The notes below the pieces were generated by a model. The model did not search any database. It had not been told where the DNA came from and worked only from the letters and a program-made list of their open reading frames with translations. From Xiphias gladius (Eukaryota > Chordata > Actinopteri > Istiophoriformes > Xiphiidae), in contig NC_053417.1 of NCBI RefSeq assembly GCF_016859285.1, positions 14,880,706 through 14,944,705 on the forward strand: a stretch of DNA of 64,000 bases, in the 5' to 3' direction. Below, in pieces: positions 27,461 to 42,530 of this stretch (position 1 is the stretch's first letter; every line of letters begins with the position of its first letter). The translations under genes and the position numbers were made by a program.

Positions 27461-29982
27461 ATTTTTGTAGGTAGGAAATGCTAATAACTGCGTCCATGAA
27501 GGGAAAAGAAAAAAGGGGTGGAATTACTGGATAGTGGATTATATAAGTGTTGAGTCAGACAGACTGACATAGAGGCAGACTAACTGACTCAGCGGGGAGC
27601 CACAAAAGCTAGCTAAGCAGCAGCAGACCTACCTTGCTCGACAGCTTGAAGCTATCACCCTTTTCTGAACAAGATGTACACTGTGCCCTTTCATTGAGAA
27701 GCAATGAGCTCTAATGTCTTACCTTTGTCTGAATATTGCAATGCAATGAGCAATTTTTATCAGAGTGACTTGTTATCATTGTGACATGTTGTGACATGTT
27801 GTCTGGAGTCAAGTGTAAACTGGGAGCACGCCAACTGACAGACTTTTCTGTTCTTCCATGAGGAGTGCTAGCCCTAGAAGGGATTTGGAGAGGGGCAGAG
27901 AGCGACAGAGGTGTAGCTGGGCTTAGGTACCGACCCTTCATATTAAAGGGCCTTTTTACTATGGTAATCTCTGCTTGGGGAACAGGGTACAACGCCAGGT
28001 ATCAAGGGATTAAAGATAGATGTGTTCAACAGGCTTATTTTTAGTTGGATTTACTGAATTGCATTTTTTTTTTTCTGTGTGTGCGAAACGTGTTTAAGTG
28101 AAAATCCTGAGGAACATTATCAATGCCATTACTTAAAGAAGAAGCTGGCTTGGCGTCAGCCTTCCACCATTGTGCTCTTTTTGTTGCTGAATGAAACCTC
28201 CTTTGCAGAGTTCATTTTGTGAGTGAGATACTTTTCCAGGACCTGTGCTCTCTTTCCTGTTGGTGTGTGTAACATATGTATTCTAGTGTGTGTTGGGACC
28301 GGCTCTCTCCCCACTTCCCACCAATCAGAGACAGAAGCAACCTGGAGCTATAAAGTGGCCTAATACAACAATGGAGACAAAAACCTGCACGTTTGGTTTA
28401 GGAAGATTGATCAATCATCCTGGATACTCTCAGATGTGATCAAAGTACTCCAATCTTGTCCCTTGTAGGTCAGTCAAGTAGCAGCACCACAGATATGTTC
28501 ATATTGTTCTTGATATGTTCATTCTGTGGTAATTCCCATTGATCCATCCTCATAATTCACATATGGGAAATAAATGTTAGATTCCTATTTTCTGGGCAGG
28601 TATTTCATGTTAGCTGTGTTTAGGCTACTAGCCTTAGCCTTATTCTGCCCTCAGTCTCTCCCAGAGCAGAAAGAGAGAGATGGAGAGGCTATCGTGTAAC
28701 TTTGTCTTGCCAATAAAGTTATTTTTGAATTTCATTGTCTGAGGGGACAAAGAGTTTGTATGGCGAATTGTAGCAATACCTGACTCATTCTGGCTACTCT
28801 TGTTTATTGCAATAAGAAAATTAAACAATAAATGTGTATGTGAGTAAAACATTATAAATGTAATTTAAATGAAAAAGAAACTTTATGGTAAATACCATCG
28901 GTATCAAGAGAAACCATGGTGGAAAAAAATAAATGTCAATAAATCATCAAATGAAACTGATGTCTGCAGGTTTTTATGAATCATTGTTTGTTCCAGCACC
29001 TTCTATCAAATACCAGAGCTCATAAAGAAAAATACTAAAAAAAAATCTAATCTCTCTAATACATGCACATGTTATCTTTCAGTGCATCATAGCCCCAGTC
29101 TATACAGTATATATGCCACTAATACATTATGTTTCATCCAGTTTAAAAAAGATTTACATCATCTTGGTTTGACTATTTTGGATGGTAAGGTTGATAACTT
29201 GAAACAATCAAACTGCTAAAAAAAGAAATCAGAGATTATGTCATTGGGAGATAAATTTTTGTAACCAATTAATTGACGGCGAATTAGAAACATTTTTTTT
29301 TTAGAATTACATTAAAAAAAAGAGTATAATACTGTAAGTCTTTAACTCTTTTTTATTTAGATTCTGCAGGGCCTCTGGCTGTGAATCACAAAATGTGTTC
29401 CCCCAGTAAAATCTGCTTTCATAAATTAGGAGCTGCTCTATTATTAACTATGCATGGAGAAGCTCCAGGATTTGTTCCAAGAAGACGCCATCTACAATCT
29501 TGCCTCTGTTCCTTTCAAACAAAGGAAAGACTTGTTCAGATTTGATCAAAAGATGCCCAACTTACCATTGTAACATCACTGTAGTGTGAATTCAGAAAAT
29601 CGCTCATGTTCATGTTTTATTCACCCACAAAGTTCTTTTTGGCTGATGTTTCCATTAAATTTTTAACATTTTTTTTGCAAATTTCTTGTGAAATACTGAA
29701 ACGTTTGACCTCTTCAGGGCTTTAACAATTAGTTATGATGCACTCAACTCATAAACAGATTTAACCTGAGGAGTGGTTGCAAGCAGACACTGTTTAATTT
29801 TAAGGGGTGACCAGCCAAAAAAGTTTGGAATCACTGACTGAAAAATCAAACCTAAAGGTAATTAATAATTTTCTCCCCTCAATCTTTGCCACTACCACTA
29901 CTTGCTTTTTCTGAATGGCAATATTCTTAAGGTGCTTTGGACCATTTTATCCATGTTTTGCAATCATTTGGTTGAATATATA

Positions 29983-30990
29983 CACTCAGAGGCAACTTTA
30001 TTAGGTACACCTTGTCAAGAGGGTTCCCCATAACCTCTAAGCTAAACTGCACATTGCCATCTCTTGGTTTTGACCTACAAACTGCCAAACCAGTCCTAGC
30101 CCATTTTGACTCCTTTTATGGTCAAGTTCCTGGGGGAATGTGCCAAGTGTGGTACAGATAGAGCGAGATTGTACTGTGTTTGGTAGAAAATGCTGATTTT
30201 GAGCAGTTTGTGATTGACATTTACTCTCTCATTGTGTTTAGGACTGTTATTCTACTGCTAACCAACATTATTTATCTATTTTGTAACGGATAAATCATTG
30301 CTTATTTACTAATTGTTATTTTCGGGAGTAGGAGGAGCTACTGTCTATAAAAACAGGAGTTGGAGCTTCTCCCAGGGGTTCAGACCATGCTGGCATTTGC
30401 AGGCCACAGTAGCTGCCAAGGGCCCTACCTTAAAAGGGGCATAGCCTTGTGCTTTCTTGTTTGATTGCTTTTCTTCATTTTATTCATATTTCTTTGTTAC
30501 TTTTTAGTTTTGTAATTCTTCAGTTTAGGACAAGCTGATCTGGACTGTGAATGTGCCGCACCTACTCCACTGCCAAGGAAAAAAAAAAAAACAGTAAGAC
30601 TGTTGAACAACTTAAAGACCCCCCCTTTTTTTTTTTCCTTTTTCTGCTCATTCAACCTTACACACCTGTACAGTCTAATGCAGTCCAATACAACTGCTCT
30701 GCCATAATGTACCTTTTAAAAGCTCATAATGCTCAGTTTTTGGCGACATTGTCAGAAATGTTATTACTGAGGTTATGGTTAAAGGTGATGTGGTATTTAT
30801 GGTGTTTATGATGAGAGGGGTGCAGAATATCAGACACCTCTGAATGTAAAGCAGTCCAGTACAACATCACCTCTAATTATGACCGCAGTGCTAAAACATA
30901 TAATTTAATGTCAACACAAACCAAAAATTATAGGCTACATAAAAGTAGACTTGTTGTTCCTAATAGGTGTACCTAATAAAGTGGACACAT
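29983..30990. mobile_element. non-autonomous DNA element with TTATTAGGTACACCT ends
   Basis: Inverted ends share actttattaggtacacct exactly; the 5' end follows a TA. The 1-kb interior has no transposase. The terminal motif matches Tc1-like elements common in fish, so it is probably mobilised by such a transposase. Confidence 0.65.
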
Positions 30991-33900
30991 TTTTTTATGA
31001 GTTTTAACAATTGGGCATTTGTTCCATTTGAGCATTTGACCAAGCAACATCCTTTTTGGGTCCAGCAGAAACATGAACATAAACACTAACTTTTAAGTGA
31101 GTCATTCATCTCAGCTGCCATCAGATATTGCTGAATCTCCTTTGTGAGCAGCAGTTGCAGCTAGGAGTAGGAGTAGCTGACTGGTGCTGCATTGTACTGT
31201 CGGATGAAAGGCAGTATTGTACTGTCTGGATAGCATTGCTTATTTCCTCATGTCATTCCCAGGGGACTGTTGCAGTAGTTCTCTGCATGTTGTAACAATA
31301 CACACCTCAGCCACTAGATGGTCCTGCTGTCATGACTGGGAAGCAGGTCCACTTGAAACAATGCAGTATGGTCGAAAAGAGCCGTTTATTCTGCGTAGCA
31401 TAGGCAGTATAAATTATTTGCACCTCAACCTTATGTAACACTGCATTGATTTAGAAGTAAAATGCACTGCATTGATTATGTACAGTATTCATAATCACCT
31501 TATTGTTCTGGTTAGATACAGTAAATTATATTGAATATATATATTAAAGAACTATAGATATCCATGTGGCAGCGAAAAGGCATAGAGCAGATTGGACAGA
31601 TGGTTGTTATACTATACTTTCTTTATTGCCACGCTCATCACATACACTATAAAACTAAATGATTCATATAGTAGGATTCTGCAGCAAAAAAAAAAAAAAA
31701 ATCAAATGTCACTACTCAAAGATGGATCGTCAGATGGTATATTGTCATCTGAAGTACTGCAGTCTCTCTCTGGTACAGAAAGTTTAACTCTGCTGAGATA
31801 CAGTATACATTCAGAGGCAAGTCTTGGACATCTGCATACTTGCTTGGAAATGTGAGAACATGACCACTTTTATAAATAGTAATTTGATTTATATGAAGAC
31901 ATAAATTTTTATATGATCATTTAAAGTTGTATTCTATGAAAAAATACATGTTCTACAGCCTAGCAGCACAATTTACTGTCCATATATGGTTAGGTGGCTT
32001 TACAGATAATTACCATACTGCCTTTTCGGTGAAATTTGTCAGAAATGATGATCAACATTGAATTTGAAATACCTCCATCATGACATTTTATTTTGCCAGA
32101 TATTTATTCCATTAATTACTTTACATTTAGAACAACACAGAGAGAGGACAGGAAGACCCTCACAATGTTTATTCCTCTTTTTAGAGCAAATTCTATTTTG
32201 TTTTTGTTTTTTTCCTTTCTATAGATCATAATTTCTAAAAGCAAAAGCATAATGGCATGGACCTAAGAGGCAGAACCAGAAGCTATTTTCTGGAGAGCTC
32301 CATGCATTGACATGAGGCAATAACACAGTGATATAGTCAGACAGGGATCTTCAAATGGAATCTGAAGAGGTAGAGATACGTAACTGTACTTTTCTCTAAA
32401 TGGAAGTCTGCACTTGAGGGATGAGGGCATGTTCTTTGGTCTCCCTTTCTTTCTTCCTCACTGGTTCCTTCTTTTGCATTGCACATGTTGTATGCAAAGG
32501 GAATAGATGAGACTGAGCTTTGACAGTGATGTGAAGGCCAAAATGTCTTTTTCTGCTTGTTAAAATAAGATAATCTTTCTGCAGTTATTTGCTAAGTGGA
32601 TCCAGACAAATGAATTTTTCCTAGATTTGAACCTTGAAGAAAAAAATTAGATAAAACAATCTGGATTAATTTTGTACATGACAAAGATTGCTTTCTGTGC
32701 ACACGTTTCCAGTCTAATTTAGATTACACATTCTTTTCAGGATTGAATAAGATCAGAAACGAAGAAATCTGAGGCATTTGCATTACAATTAAATGCAAAC
32801 TGTAGAAACTGAAAAGCAGGAGATCGGAATCTCTCCATGTTTACCACACATTTTCACATTGTTGACACACTAAATTTTGTAGAGTTTTTAATATAAAAAA
32901 ATCTGAATATCAGGTCTCTAACTGAACCCTTGTACAGAATATTGTATTGTGGATGTTAGGGTGCAAAGTACTACTATTGAAAGAGACTGACACTGGCAAT
33001 ACAAAATCTTGTCTGCAAGAAGAATAAATCATCTACAGGATATAATTCCACATGAGCTTTTAAAAGCTTTTACGAATTAGAAAGCAAAAAGTGTATGACA
33101 GCCATTAATTTTTATGAAATATCTTCCGATCAAATAGATGCCACTGACTCAAAGTGTGTACACACTGTGTTGCATTTCAACTACAGAGCAAACAAGCTTC
33201 AGCATGTGATCATAATGCAAATTAACAGTTAAGGTTAATCCAGAGATGTGCTCTTCTGTCTGTCTCTGAACCTGCCAACTCATGTGCATCAGCGAGGAGA
33301 TAATTAGAAAACACCTGCTTTTATTAGATGTTAACACCTGACTTCTCTTCCTCTTTTTGCCCAACTGAATCATGCTGATTGCACCTCAGTTTCGTTTATT
33401 CTATTTGCTTTCTATATTCTCACCGCTCTCACGGGACTAAAGACAACATCCTGCTGTGACAAACATTTATCAGCCCTCCCTTGGCTGTAGTATTTCTGTG
33501 GAAACCTCAAGATACAACACTGACATCTGAGGAAGGCATGAGATAGAGGGATTGGTCCTCCAACTAAAATCTTGTCCTCTTCAGGGAAATGAATTCAATT
33601 CTCAACAATCCATGCGATAGCCAAACTCGCGCTCGGGGTACACAAAAATTAGTTACGCCCACTCAGGTAATCTCTACAAGGGGACCATGTCATACAACAT
33701 TCATTTGGGTACATGAAAGCAAACATTGAACCTAGTATTTCTCGTCATTTAGAGCTCTAACGTGATGGTTGTTGCTCTCACAAGGCATCCTAATCATGTC
33801 TCAGCAGTTTGAGGGCTGAGCTGACAGCAGCTGGGTGGCTCAGTTGTGTTGGCATGGCAGCAGCTCCAGACAAAAGCCACAGTTGTGAGAGAATGGCCTG

Positions 33901-34389
33901 CAGTCCTTCATGCCAGAGTAGGCAGTCAAGACAAATTGGCCTTCGTCACTGACGTAGCACAGGCCGTGGCAGGAGTGAATCTGATTAACTGTTTTCAAGC
34001 AGTGAATGGAGACCCTTCAATAAAATGTGCGGCGGATGAAAATGTACACAGTGTGCTTTCACTGATACTGACATTTGAAAACTGGAAATATGATACTGTA
34101 TAAGTAACAAGTCGACATTAGATGATAACTAACATAGCTCCAAACAGGCCAAATCATTTGTTCCTGAATTGCAGATGCATCAGTCAAAATACTACAAATA
34201 TTTATTACATGGGGGAACTGTCTAAAACAACATGACAGCATATACCAATCACAGACAAAATGCACCATCAAAGAGGAACAGGGGTCACAGGGGGGTACCA
34301 GATACTGGTTACTGGCATGTAACATTTTCATGATGTAATAAACTGACACTGAACTTGGAGACCAGAGCAGACTCAACCAACAGAGCATT

Positions 34390-34590
34390 TACACTGTAAA
34401 TCATTTTAAACTGGTTCAACTTAAAAATGCCCCCCTGCTAACTGAACTTCAGTTAAAGAATTAGTTCAAAGTTGTCTTATGAGTTTTGGAAATGTAAAAC
34501 CAGCTTAGTTAATTTAACTGAGCTTGAATAATAAGCCCAATAAACTTAAGATAATAAGTTGAATCACCAACTGTTCAGACACACTGAACA
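34390..34590. repeat. possible MITE fragment
   Basis: Starts acactgtaaatcattttaaa and continues ctggttcaacttaaaaatg, resembling a common fish miniature element rich in AACTT/AAGTT. No matching 3' end was found. Confidence 0.3.
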
Positions 34591-37500
34591 TGTACATCCC
34601 ATTTACATTTCCTCCTTCTGAAGAGTCAGTTCATTTGACATGAAGAACTTAGAGCTGCTGTTGCTCCCATTAGGGCCACTTTGTAGCACAGTCAGTACGA
34701 CCACAACACAGGGCTGCTTCCAGTACCCTTGTTCAATTCTAAATGTACGGGTAAGTACAGAATTTGACACTAAACCTTATCGTGATAATCAATGATTTCA
34801 TTATTATGAAAAGAAACAATCATGAATTTGTAACATTGTATTAAAGACACATCAAGTTTCCATCACGTCTGTTTTTCTCAAACTACAAAAAGTAGGGTCT
34901 GTGGACAATTATAACTTCCAATCAATGAATGCTGGGAAATACAGTATGCTAATATGCAGATCATGTTTCTTTAGAAACTTGATGTAATGAGTTGAATGAA
35001 CTCATTTCAAGTCAAAAGAAAGTCAGAAGAACTTATGTTAATAAGGAAAATGGAAATAGCTGAATTAACATGAAATTAATAAAACTTTTATATTTATGTT
35101 ATGGTAATGAAAAAAAAATATTTGATTCCACTAAATGCCTGTATGATGTCTCACCGTGTACGGATAGAACAGTTTTTTCACTTTGTCAAAAAACTGTTTA
35201 CCGCAGAGATTTTAAATTGCACAGATGTTACTAATAGTATTAACAATGTCTTCATTCTACTCAAACGACGCAGTAAGTTACAATAGTGTGACAGTGAGCC
35301 AGCGTGTACAATACCAGGATCTGGAGTTTGTGAATGAAATTCTGCCATCATTAATTTTATTATTTAGACTTGTGCTTTTCTTACTGTGACGTGTAAAAAT
35401 TTCTTGGCAAACCTGAAGGCAATAACTTGAAGGGAGTCGGATGAAGCAAACAAATACCCCGGGCTAGACTGCAACACTACATACACATTGACACTAAAGA
35501 CAATACAATACAGGTGCCAAGAAAAGTAACAGATATGGTATTCAAGCTCCTGCTTAGCTGATCTACTACTGTCCATACTGTACAGTTCCTTGCTTATGTG
35601 ATTACCCAAAAGGTACAATGAGTCACAAATGTCCTCCCTGGAATGTTCTATTTAAATCTCCCACAATACATGCATGTAAACCCCGGAGCATTTCAGGAAA
35701 TGATGGTAATGAAAACGATGGCGGGATGGGGGAAACGGTGACACTGAGGCTTGATGGTGAGACACTGGATGTAATGTGAAAGATGGAGTGCCACCTTTAA
35801 TTAGATAATGAGTTACTGACGGAAGGAAACAAATAATGTTGTCATTCAACAGTATCCTGTTGTGACAGCCACTCACTAATTATCTTTCTGTCCCCTGATG
35901 TCTATGTCTTCTTTTCCTTAGACCCAAAGCAATATCTCACTTTCTCATGCTGTTCTAATCAAATATCACACTAAATGTCAAAATTGGGTCTTGATAAAGT
36001 ATCAAAAAACTACTATTTATGAACAAGTGTTTATCTTTGAGAATAAAGTTTCTACAAATGCAAGAATAAAAAAATATGAATCAAGAGCAAGCCAGATGTA
36101 TATTTTGTTGATACAAAGCTGCAGCAGTTACAATATGCAAACCTCAGCCTCAAGGATGATTTCCTCAAAGTCAATTTCCTTATTTTACTCTAATCAGTGT
36201 TTCACCTTTCAGTGTTTTATATCTATTTTAATGGAAACACAGATAACCCCACTCACCTCCTTTCCTTTCTGTTCAACTAACACACTCCCACAGATGTTTT
36301 CAGTTATTCTGGTTGATTGCACCTCTGCTCAGGCTGAAGTTAGGCGGAACTAAATTGGCAATAGACCTTTTTCACAACAATTTTGTCTTTTCATAGAGGG
36401 AAAATGACACTTAATGGAACTGAGCTAACATTATTATTGATGCATATTGCATTAAATGTCCGAGTAGGTTTGCATGCACAATACCAGGGCCCTGAAATTA
36501 TTGTTACTGATTGCAACTGTGCTTTTCCATTGACATGTCAAAATGTCTGCCACACAAAGGTAGTTTTGTCCCAGTTACATATTATATCATATTTCGAGGG
36601 AGGTTCTGGATATGTAGTGTGTTCACACTGGATAAGTGACAAAATTCAGTATACTTTAAAAAGTCAGTAAGAATACTTTAAAAGCATTTGATTTTTGAGT
36701 ATGCTGTTGATGTACACTATTGTCCCACGATGCAATGCACAACGGAAATGTAGAAATCTCCTCACAGCTGCAAAATATTAAAACATATCATACAGTTTTC
36801 CAAGACCCATGCAGAAATTGGAAATTATAACCAGTACAACATGTTACTTTTTCCTTGTGAAATTGAATTGGCATTGCAAGGTGTCCCAAAGTTGCCATTT
36901 CTGTTGGCTGAGGTATCACATTTCCTGTCACAGTAGTTTAAAAAGATAAAATACATTACTTCATGTATACTAACTGTAAAATCTATTATGAAAATTAGTA
37001 TAAGATACATAAAATACAATTGGTATGTAGTATGGAGCGTGTGACTGAACAGCAACAAGAATCATAACGATGAGCAGAAGAACATAAACAGTGTATACAC
37101 ACCTACACAATCCTGAGAAGAGGTCTAATCAGGATAGTAAGTGGAAAAGTGGTGTGGATGTACCATGGGTATGTAAAAGTTTTAAATGTTAAAGACAATG
37201 GGTATTATTCACAGCACACGACCCTGTATTTTGTATTTACTGTATTATCCTAAACCAATCACAGTACACTCATTATAATCAGGACCTGGTGCTGTCAGAT
37301 AAAAATCTCATTATACAGTTGTGCCAGATTTATAATGAATTATAATGCATGTAATTATCAGATACTAATACATAATGAGTTTATAATATGCCCCATGCTT
37401 ACAATGGACTTGAAGTCCTCCCAGTATCTTATCAATTTTTATCATACTTGGCCGTCCCTGACATCCTGTGGCTCAGACAGTCAGTTTTTACAGTAAGTAA

Positions 37501-37762
37501 AGTGGAATAGAGGTGTAGTCAATCCATTTGATATGTCACTGACAACCCTCTGCTAAGACAAACCTAAAACCCAATCCATAATTTTACATGGACTGAGCAA
37601 TTTGCCTTCATGCCCAGCGTGACAGACGTGGTGCCAGCTGTGTTTACCAGGACACCATGTGTTAAGAATGTAATCACTTTACCAGCCCCTGCCTGCCTGA
37701 TATGGATGGCACTTGTCATTTACAGAGGAGAGCCCAGGGCCATCAGTCATCTGTGTGTAAGA

Positions 37763-37876
<114 letters not shown>

Positions 37877-38539
37877 CCGTGTGTTGAGGGGGTGGGGTTG
37901 GTGAGGCTTTTATCTGTCTGTCTTTGGCTCCATGGAAGACAGCACAGTAAAGTCTCCAATCATATAATCACTGAACAGAAGAAATGAAAATGCGGTACTA
38001 GGAGTGCACACAATTAAACAGACAGCACATGTGAACCGTTACAAACAGAACATACACAAAACAGTTCTCAGTTGTTACTGGCTGTGGCACATTCAAACCT
38101 ACTGCAAAATAGTCTGCTTTGTACACAACTGTGATCTCACTGATGTTCATTTCATGTTCATGAATGCATGTGCTGGAAATCACCACTCATACTGTACAGC
38201 ATGAAATCTGCAGAGACAAAGCATCTTGAAATTAAATAAAGAACTGAGACTAGCCATGGTCTTTCAAGTGAATTCAAATTCTTCTAATGTGTTAAAAGGG
38301 GTTGCCGACAGATCAGAGGTGGGTTGGGGCATGTTGCTTCAGTTATTGGTATGATGATGAAATTTGATCCACGACATCCAGTTTGAAGGCTTATCAGAAT
38401 CCCTACATATATATATATATATATAATATTGGGTAACCGAACTCCACAACTGGAGAGTTATCATAGTGGCAGTCATTTTATTTTTAAGTGTGGAGATTGA
38501 GGGGTAGACAGTAGAAATACAGCTTGTAAGTTACAAAGT

Positions 38540-39070
38540 TAGTTATCAGGAATTTGCACTTGTTTGTATTTTACTGCCCAACACAATATGTTGCAGAATG
38601 ACATAACATTGCCTTCAGGCAAAGGGTGACCCAGGTTCAATTTTTTTGCTGGTGCCCTCTGAATTGGCACCCATAGCCTCTTGTGCTGAATATGGTTTCT
38701 GGCCGGGAGCTGATTGTGGTGATGGTCGTTTACCAAGAGCTTCAGCCATCATTCACAAAATAAGAGGTTATAATACACCCCTTGAGCAGACCTCCTTCGT
38801 CAGGGCAGACTGGAAGCTACAGTGGCCCACTATGGGAAAGAGATGGGCAGACTGGGCAAGGGCTTGCTGGTTAGCCTGCTAAGTTCAGCAGAAGAAAATG
38901 GGTGATAGAAATATAGGCAAAGCAGGGGTTAACATTGGTGTTGCTTTCCACCACTGGAGACAGCTCTTGGCGAGTGAAGGAATGAAGTTTGATGATGAAC
39001 TCGCAATGTTTCTTCTAGACGGGCAAGTAATCAGCTGTTAATGCTAATGTTAGCTATGTAGCAATACCGA
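38540..39070. repeat. probable interspersed repeat, family unknown
   Basis: Includes ttccaccactggagacagct and gctaatgttagctatgtagc, phrases I recall from repeated fish DNA. Ends and class cannot be fixed. Confidence 0.3.
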
Positions 39071-40719
39071 AACATACCAATAGCTCCTTTAAAGTCTTTT
39101 TGTCTACACCTTCTAAATCTCTTATTTATAATTACTTTTTGAAATCTATAACATTTGAGTATCTACTACTACATCAAATCAAACACAGAAAACCTGAAAC
39201 TATTGTGTTGTCACCTATGTGAGGAGACCTCTGTTTGTGTTTTATTGAGCTGGTGTTGTCAGTAGCTGCTGTAGCTTTGCCTTCAAGAGAAACACAACTG
39301 TGTTGATGTGTCAGGATTGATCAGTAGCTGACCCCTCATACCATGAAAGCAATAACAGCTGTTTCTTGAAGGTAATGTGGCTGGCAAATTAGGTGAGTGC
39401 TCCATGAATAATGTGTTTCATTGACTTGGTCTCCTGTGAAAAAAGACAAAGTGGAGCACAAAAATGCCAGAGGCCATTCATAGCCAAGTTTTTTATTGTC
39501 TCTGAAATTACCTTTTATGCAGCACTCACCTTCGGTCCAGTCTTATCTCTGCGGCAATCTACAATATGTATTCAGCTTTGAAATTCTGCATTAATGCGTA
39601 TACAGTGTGCATCACCCAGTTAGTAATTGTACACTCAAAACCTCTTACCTTTTTTATGTATCTAACATGGAACCTACTGACCATATTAGCAAATAAAGAA
39701 CAGAGGACTAGTCCAACTCCCTCAGGACATGACTGGGGTAAAATTGCTATAGAATAGAGCTCAGATCAATGGGGCCTACAGTATTTCCACCACTGTCATG
39801 GGAAATTTTCAACATTGTCTCATGGGTATCTGTCACATCACTGCTGAATAAAACATGTTCAGTTTGTTTGCTGTTTGTGTGTTTAACTGTGTATTCAAGC
39901 ACTCGCTTTAAATTTTAATGCTGAACGTACAGCATGGTCACATACAGAAACAGAAGAACACACACATAGAAAAAAATCGCAAAACTCAGAATATCAAATG
40001 TTCATATTAAATCAGAGGATAAATATGGCCCCCGTGAACTGTTTCATGGTTTCCGAATTCTGTTTCAGTCACCATGTTGCACACTTTGATCTCAAGACTC
40101 CATAATTTGAAAACACAATTTTATGTGAAAGTGGCATAAAATGAAACAAGTATTAGAGAGAAGTCACTTCAGCACACAGTCAGTCAGTCCAATATTAAGG
40201 TGTGTTGGAAGCTCATTTACACCACAGTAGTACGCTATAATTTACATCTATGTCTACCTATGTTACATCTCCAGCATCCATCCAAAGTCCAAAAGACAGA
40301 TGTCTCCATCATGGATCCAACACAAAATATCAGTTAAGAGCCTGGCTGCTGCTCTCAAGATGGTTATGACTACGCAAGAAGAATGAAAGAACGTTTTGCT
40401 GCAAATTCTCTCAGGTTCTACTGTGAATTCTCAGGTATAATAACTAAGTTAGTCTGGCAGCTCAGGTGCAGGACTGACACCTTAACACTGTAGGTATATG
40501 AACAGGAAAAAATGGTCAAGTATAAAGCCTGCAGCTATAGCAAGACAGGAAAAAGACGAACAAAACCGAGGAGCAAATTACCCAACAAGTCATTCAAAAT
40601 AAAACAACAAAATTTGTTGTTTTTTCCATGCCCTCCAGAATGACACATAGAAGTGATGTCTGATCCGATGCCCCTGTTGGCAGGATGACATAATTTAGGT
40701 CCATCTGTTCCTTTCAAAA

Positions 40720-40880
40720 CCTTTTGGTTAGGTTTAGGCACAAAAAAGGTTTAAGGAAACATCACGGTTTGGGTTAATAGTACTACTTTATTAAGGTTAG
40801 GGAACCTCTGTCATTGTTACACTAATAAATCCCTGGTTAACATTAGGAATGATCGTGGTCATGGTTGAAAGAGATCAATG
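40720..40880. repeat. GGTTAGG-like interspersed repeat
   Basis: Contains ttggttaggtttaggcacaa and cacggtttgggttaatagta, a common fish repeat type. Not a telomere: the units are degenerate. Confidence 0.35.
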
Positions 40881-41125
40881 TTGACTGTCAGTAGAATGCA
40901 GGAAACGAACAGCAGAACTCTTCACTTCCTCCTTTGCTCCTATCTAATTACTACAGCCACTAGAGGACTTTGTCAGTTGAATGTAAACATACTTGCTGAA
41001 ACAACTGATTTTGTTGTTTCTCTTGGGAGGACTCTCAAATTATGAATCCCTACTACATTTTATAAGGTTAAGAGCTCAGCAGCCAGGAAGTAAGCATGGT
41101 TGAGCTGACAACAGTGCTTTCAGCC

Positions 41126-41380
41126 AGCAGTGGCTCAGGAGGTAGAACAGGTTCTCCACGGATCGCAGGGTTGGCAGTTCTATCCACTGGTTCTCCTTTC
41201 CGCAAGTCACAGTATCCTTTGACAGAGGAAGACACTAAACCCAAAATGGCTGCCAATGGTCAGGCCTGCACCAGGCATTGTAGCTCGCTGCCGTCAGTAT
41301 GTGAGCGTGTGAGTGAGTAAGAGGCAAATTGTAAGGCTCTTTGGAGAAAATGGCTATATAAATACAGCTATTGACCACTG
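41126..41380 (+). repeat. tRNA-derived SINE
   Basis: Has a polymerase III A box-like tggctcaggagg (41131-41142) and a B box-like ggttggcagttc (41169-41180) with tRNA-like spacing, then a body with gacactaaacccaaaatggc and an end aaatggctatataaatacag, as in common teleost SINEs. Confidence 0.7.
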
Positions 41381-41654
41381 AGGGGACTTGATGACTAAAA
41401 GCTGTCAGTTCAGTTTTAAGATTCTGTGTTAAAGATTCATTCATAAATGTAATGAACAACATAATTGTTTTTTGTTGGCTCTGTAACTCAATTAAGTGGG
41501 ATAACTCACATAAAGCACTGGTTGTTAGCATTGGATTCAAACATAATAAAGTTTTTAGTTTAAGTTCAAGGATAAAAAAGGAAAATTTCTCTACTTTTTT
41601 CATAATACCAGATCTCTGCCTCTCAGTGATTGACCATTCAGCTCTCTACTGTGC

Positions 41655-42530
41655 ACTCACCGAGCAATTTATTAGGAATGCCTGTACACCTGCTTATTCA
41701 TACATTATCCAATCAGACAATAATGTGGAAACAGTGTAGTGCATAAAATCATGCAGACACAGGTCAGGAACTTCAGTTAAAGTTCACATCAAACATCAGA
41801 TTGGGGAAAATATGATTGTTGGTGCCAGAAGACCTTGTTTGAGTGTCTCTGAAACTGCTGATGTCCTGGGATTTTGACACACAACAGTCTCTAGAGTTTA
41901 GTTAGAATGGTGCGAAAAACAAAAAACTTCCAGTGAGCAGCAGTTTTGTGGACAGAAACACTTTGTTGATGAGAGAGGTCAGAGGAGAATGGCCAGACTG
42001 GTTGGAGCTGACAGAAAGGCTATGTTAACTCAGATAACCACTCTTTACGACTATGGTGAAGAGAAAAGCTTCACAGTATGCACAAAATATCAAACCTTGA
42101 GGCATATGGGCTACAACAGCAGAAGACCACCTGGGGTTCCCCTCCTGTCAGCCAAGAACAGAAATCTGAGGCTGCAGTGGGCACAGGCTCTCTTTATGGC
42201 TACAAGTTATCCATCTGTGGCCACCATGTCACAAAAGTCATCTCAAACTGGTTTCATGAACATGACGCTGAGTTCAGTGTACTTCAGTGACATCCCCAGT
42301 CACCAGTCACCTTTGGGATGTGGTAGAACAGGAGATTTGCAGCATGAATGTGCAGCTGACAAATCTGCAGAAATTATGTGATACATTCATGTTAACATGG
42401 ACCAGAATCTCAAAGAAATGTTTCCAACTACTTGTGGAATCCATGACATGAAGAACTAAGGCTGTTTTGAGAGCAAAGGGAGGTCCTACCCAGTATTAGC
42501 ATGCTGTTCCAAAAAATGTGCTTGGTGAGT
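41655..42530 (+). mobile_element. internally deleted Tc1-like transposon copy
   Basis: Ends are imperfect inverted repeats: actcaccgagca at the 5' end and tgcttggtgagt at the 3' end. The interior frame 41989-42381 gives ARLVGADRKAMLTQITTLYD and GYNSRRPPGVPLLSAKNRNL, typical of a Tc1-like transposase N-terminal half. The catalytic half is decayed or missing in the 876-bp copy. Not functional. Confidence 0.75.

Noticed and set aside
34674..34760. tRNA-like stretch (gtagcacagtcagtac ... ttgttcaattct)
   Set aside because: Boxes are poor, no cloverleaf could be drawn by eye; not a tRNA gene, at most a very old SINE.
40720..40880. Interstitial telomere
   Set aside because: GGTTAGG-like units are irregular and mixed with other sequence; looks like a common interspersed repeat.
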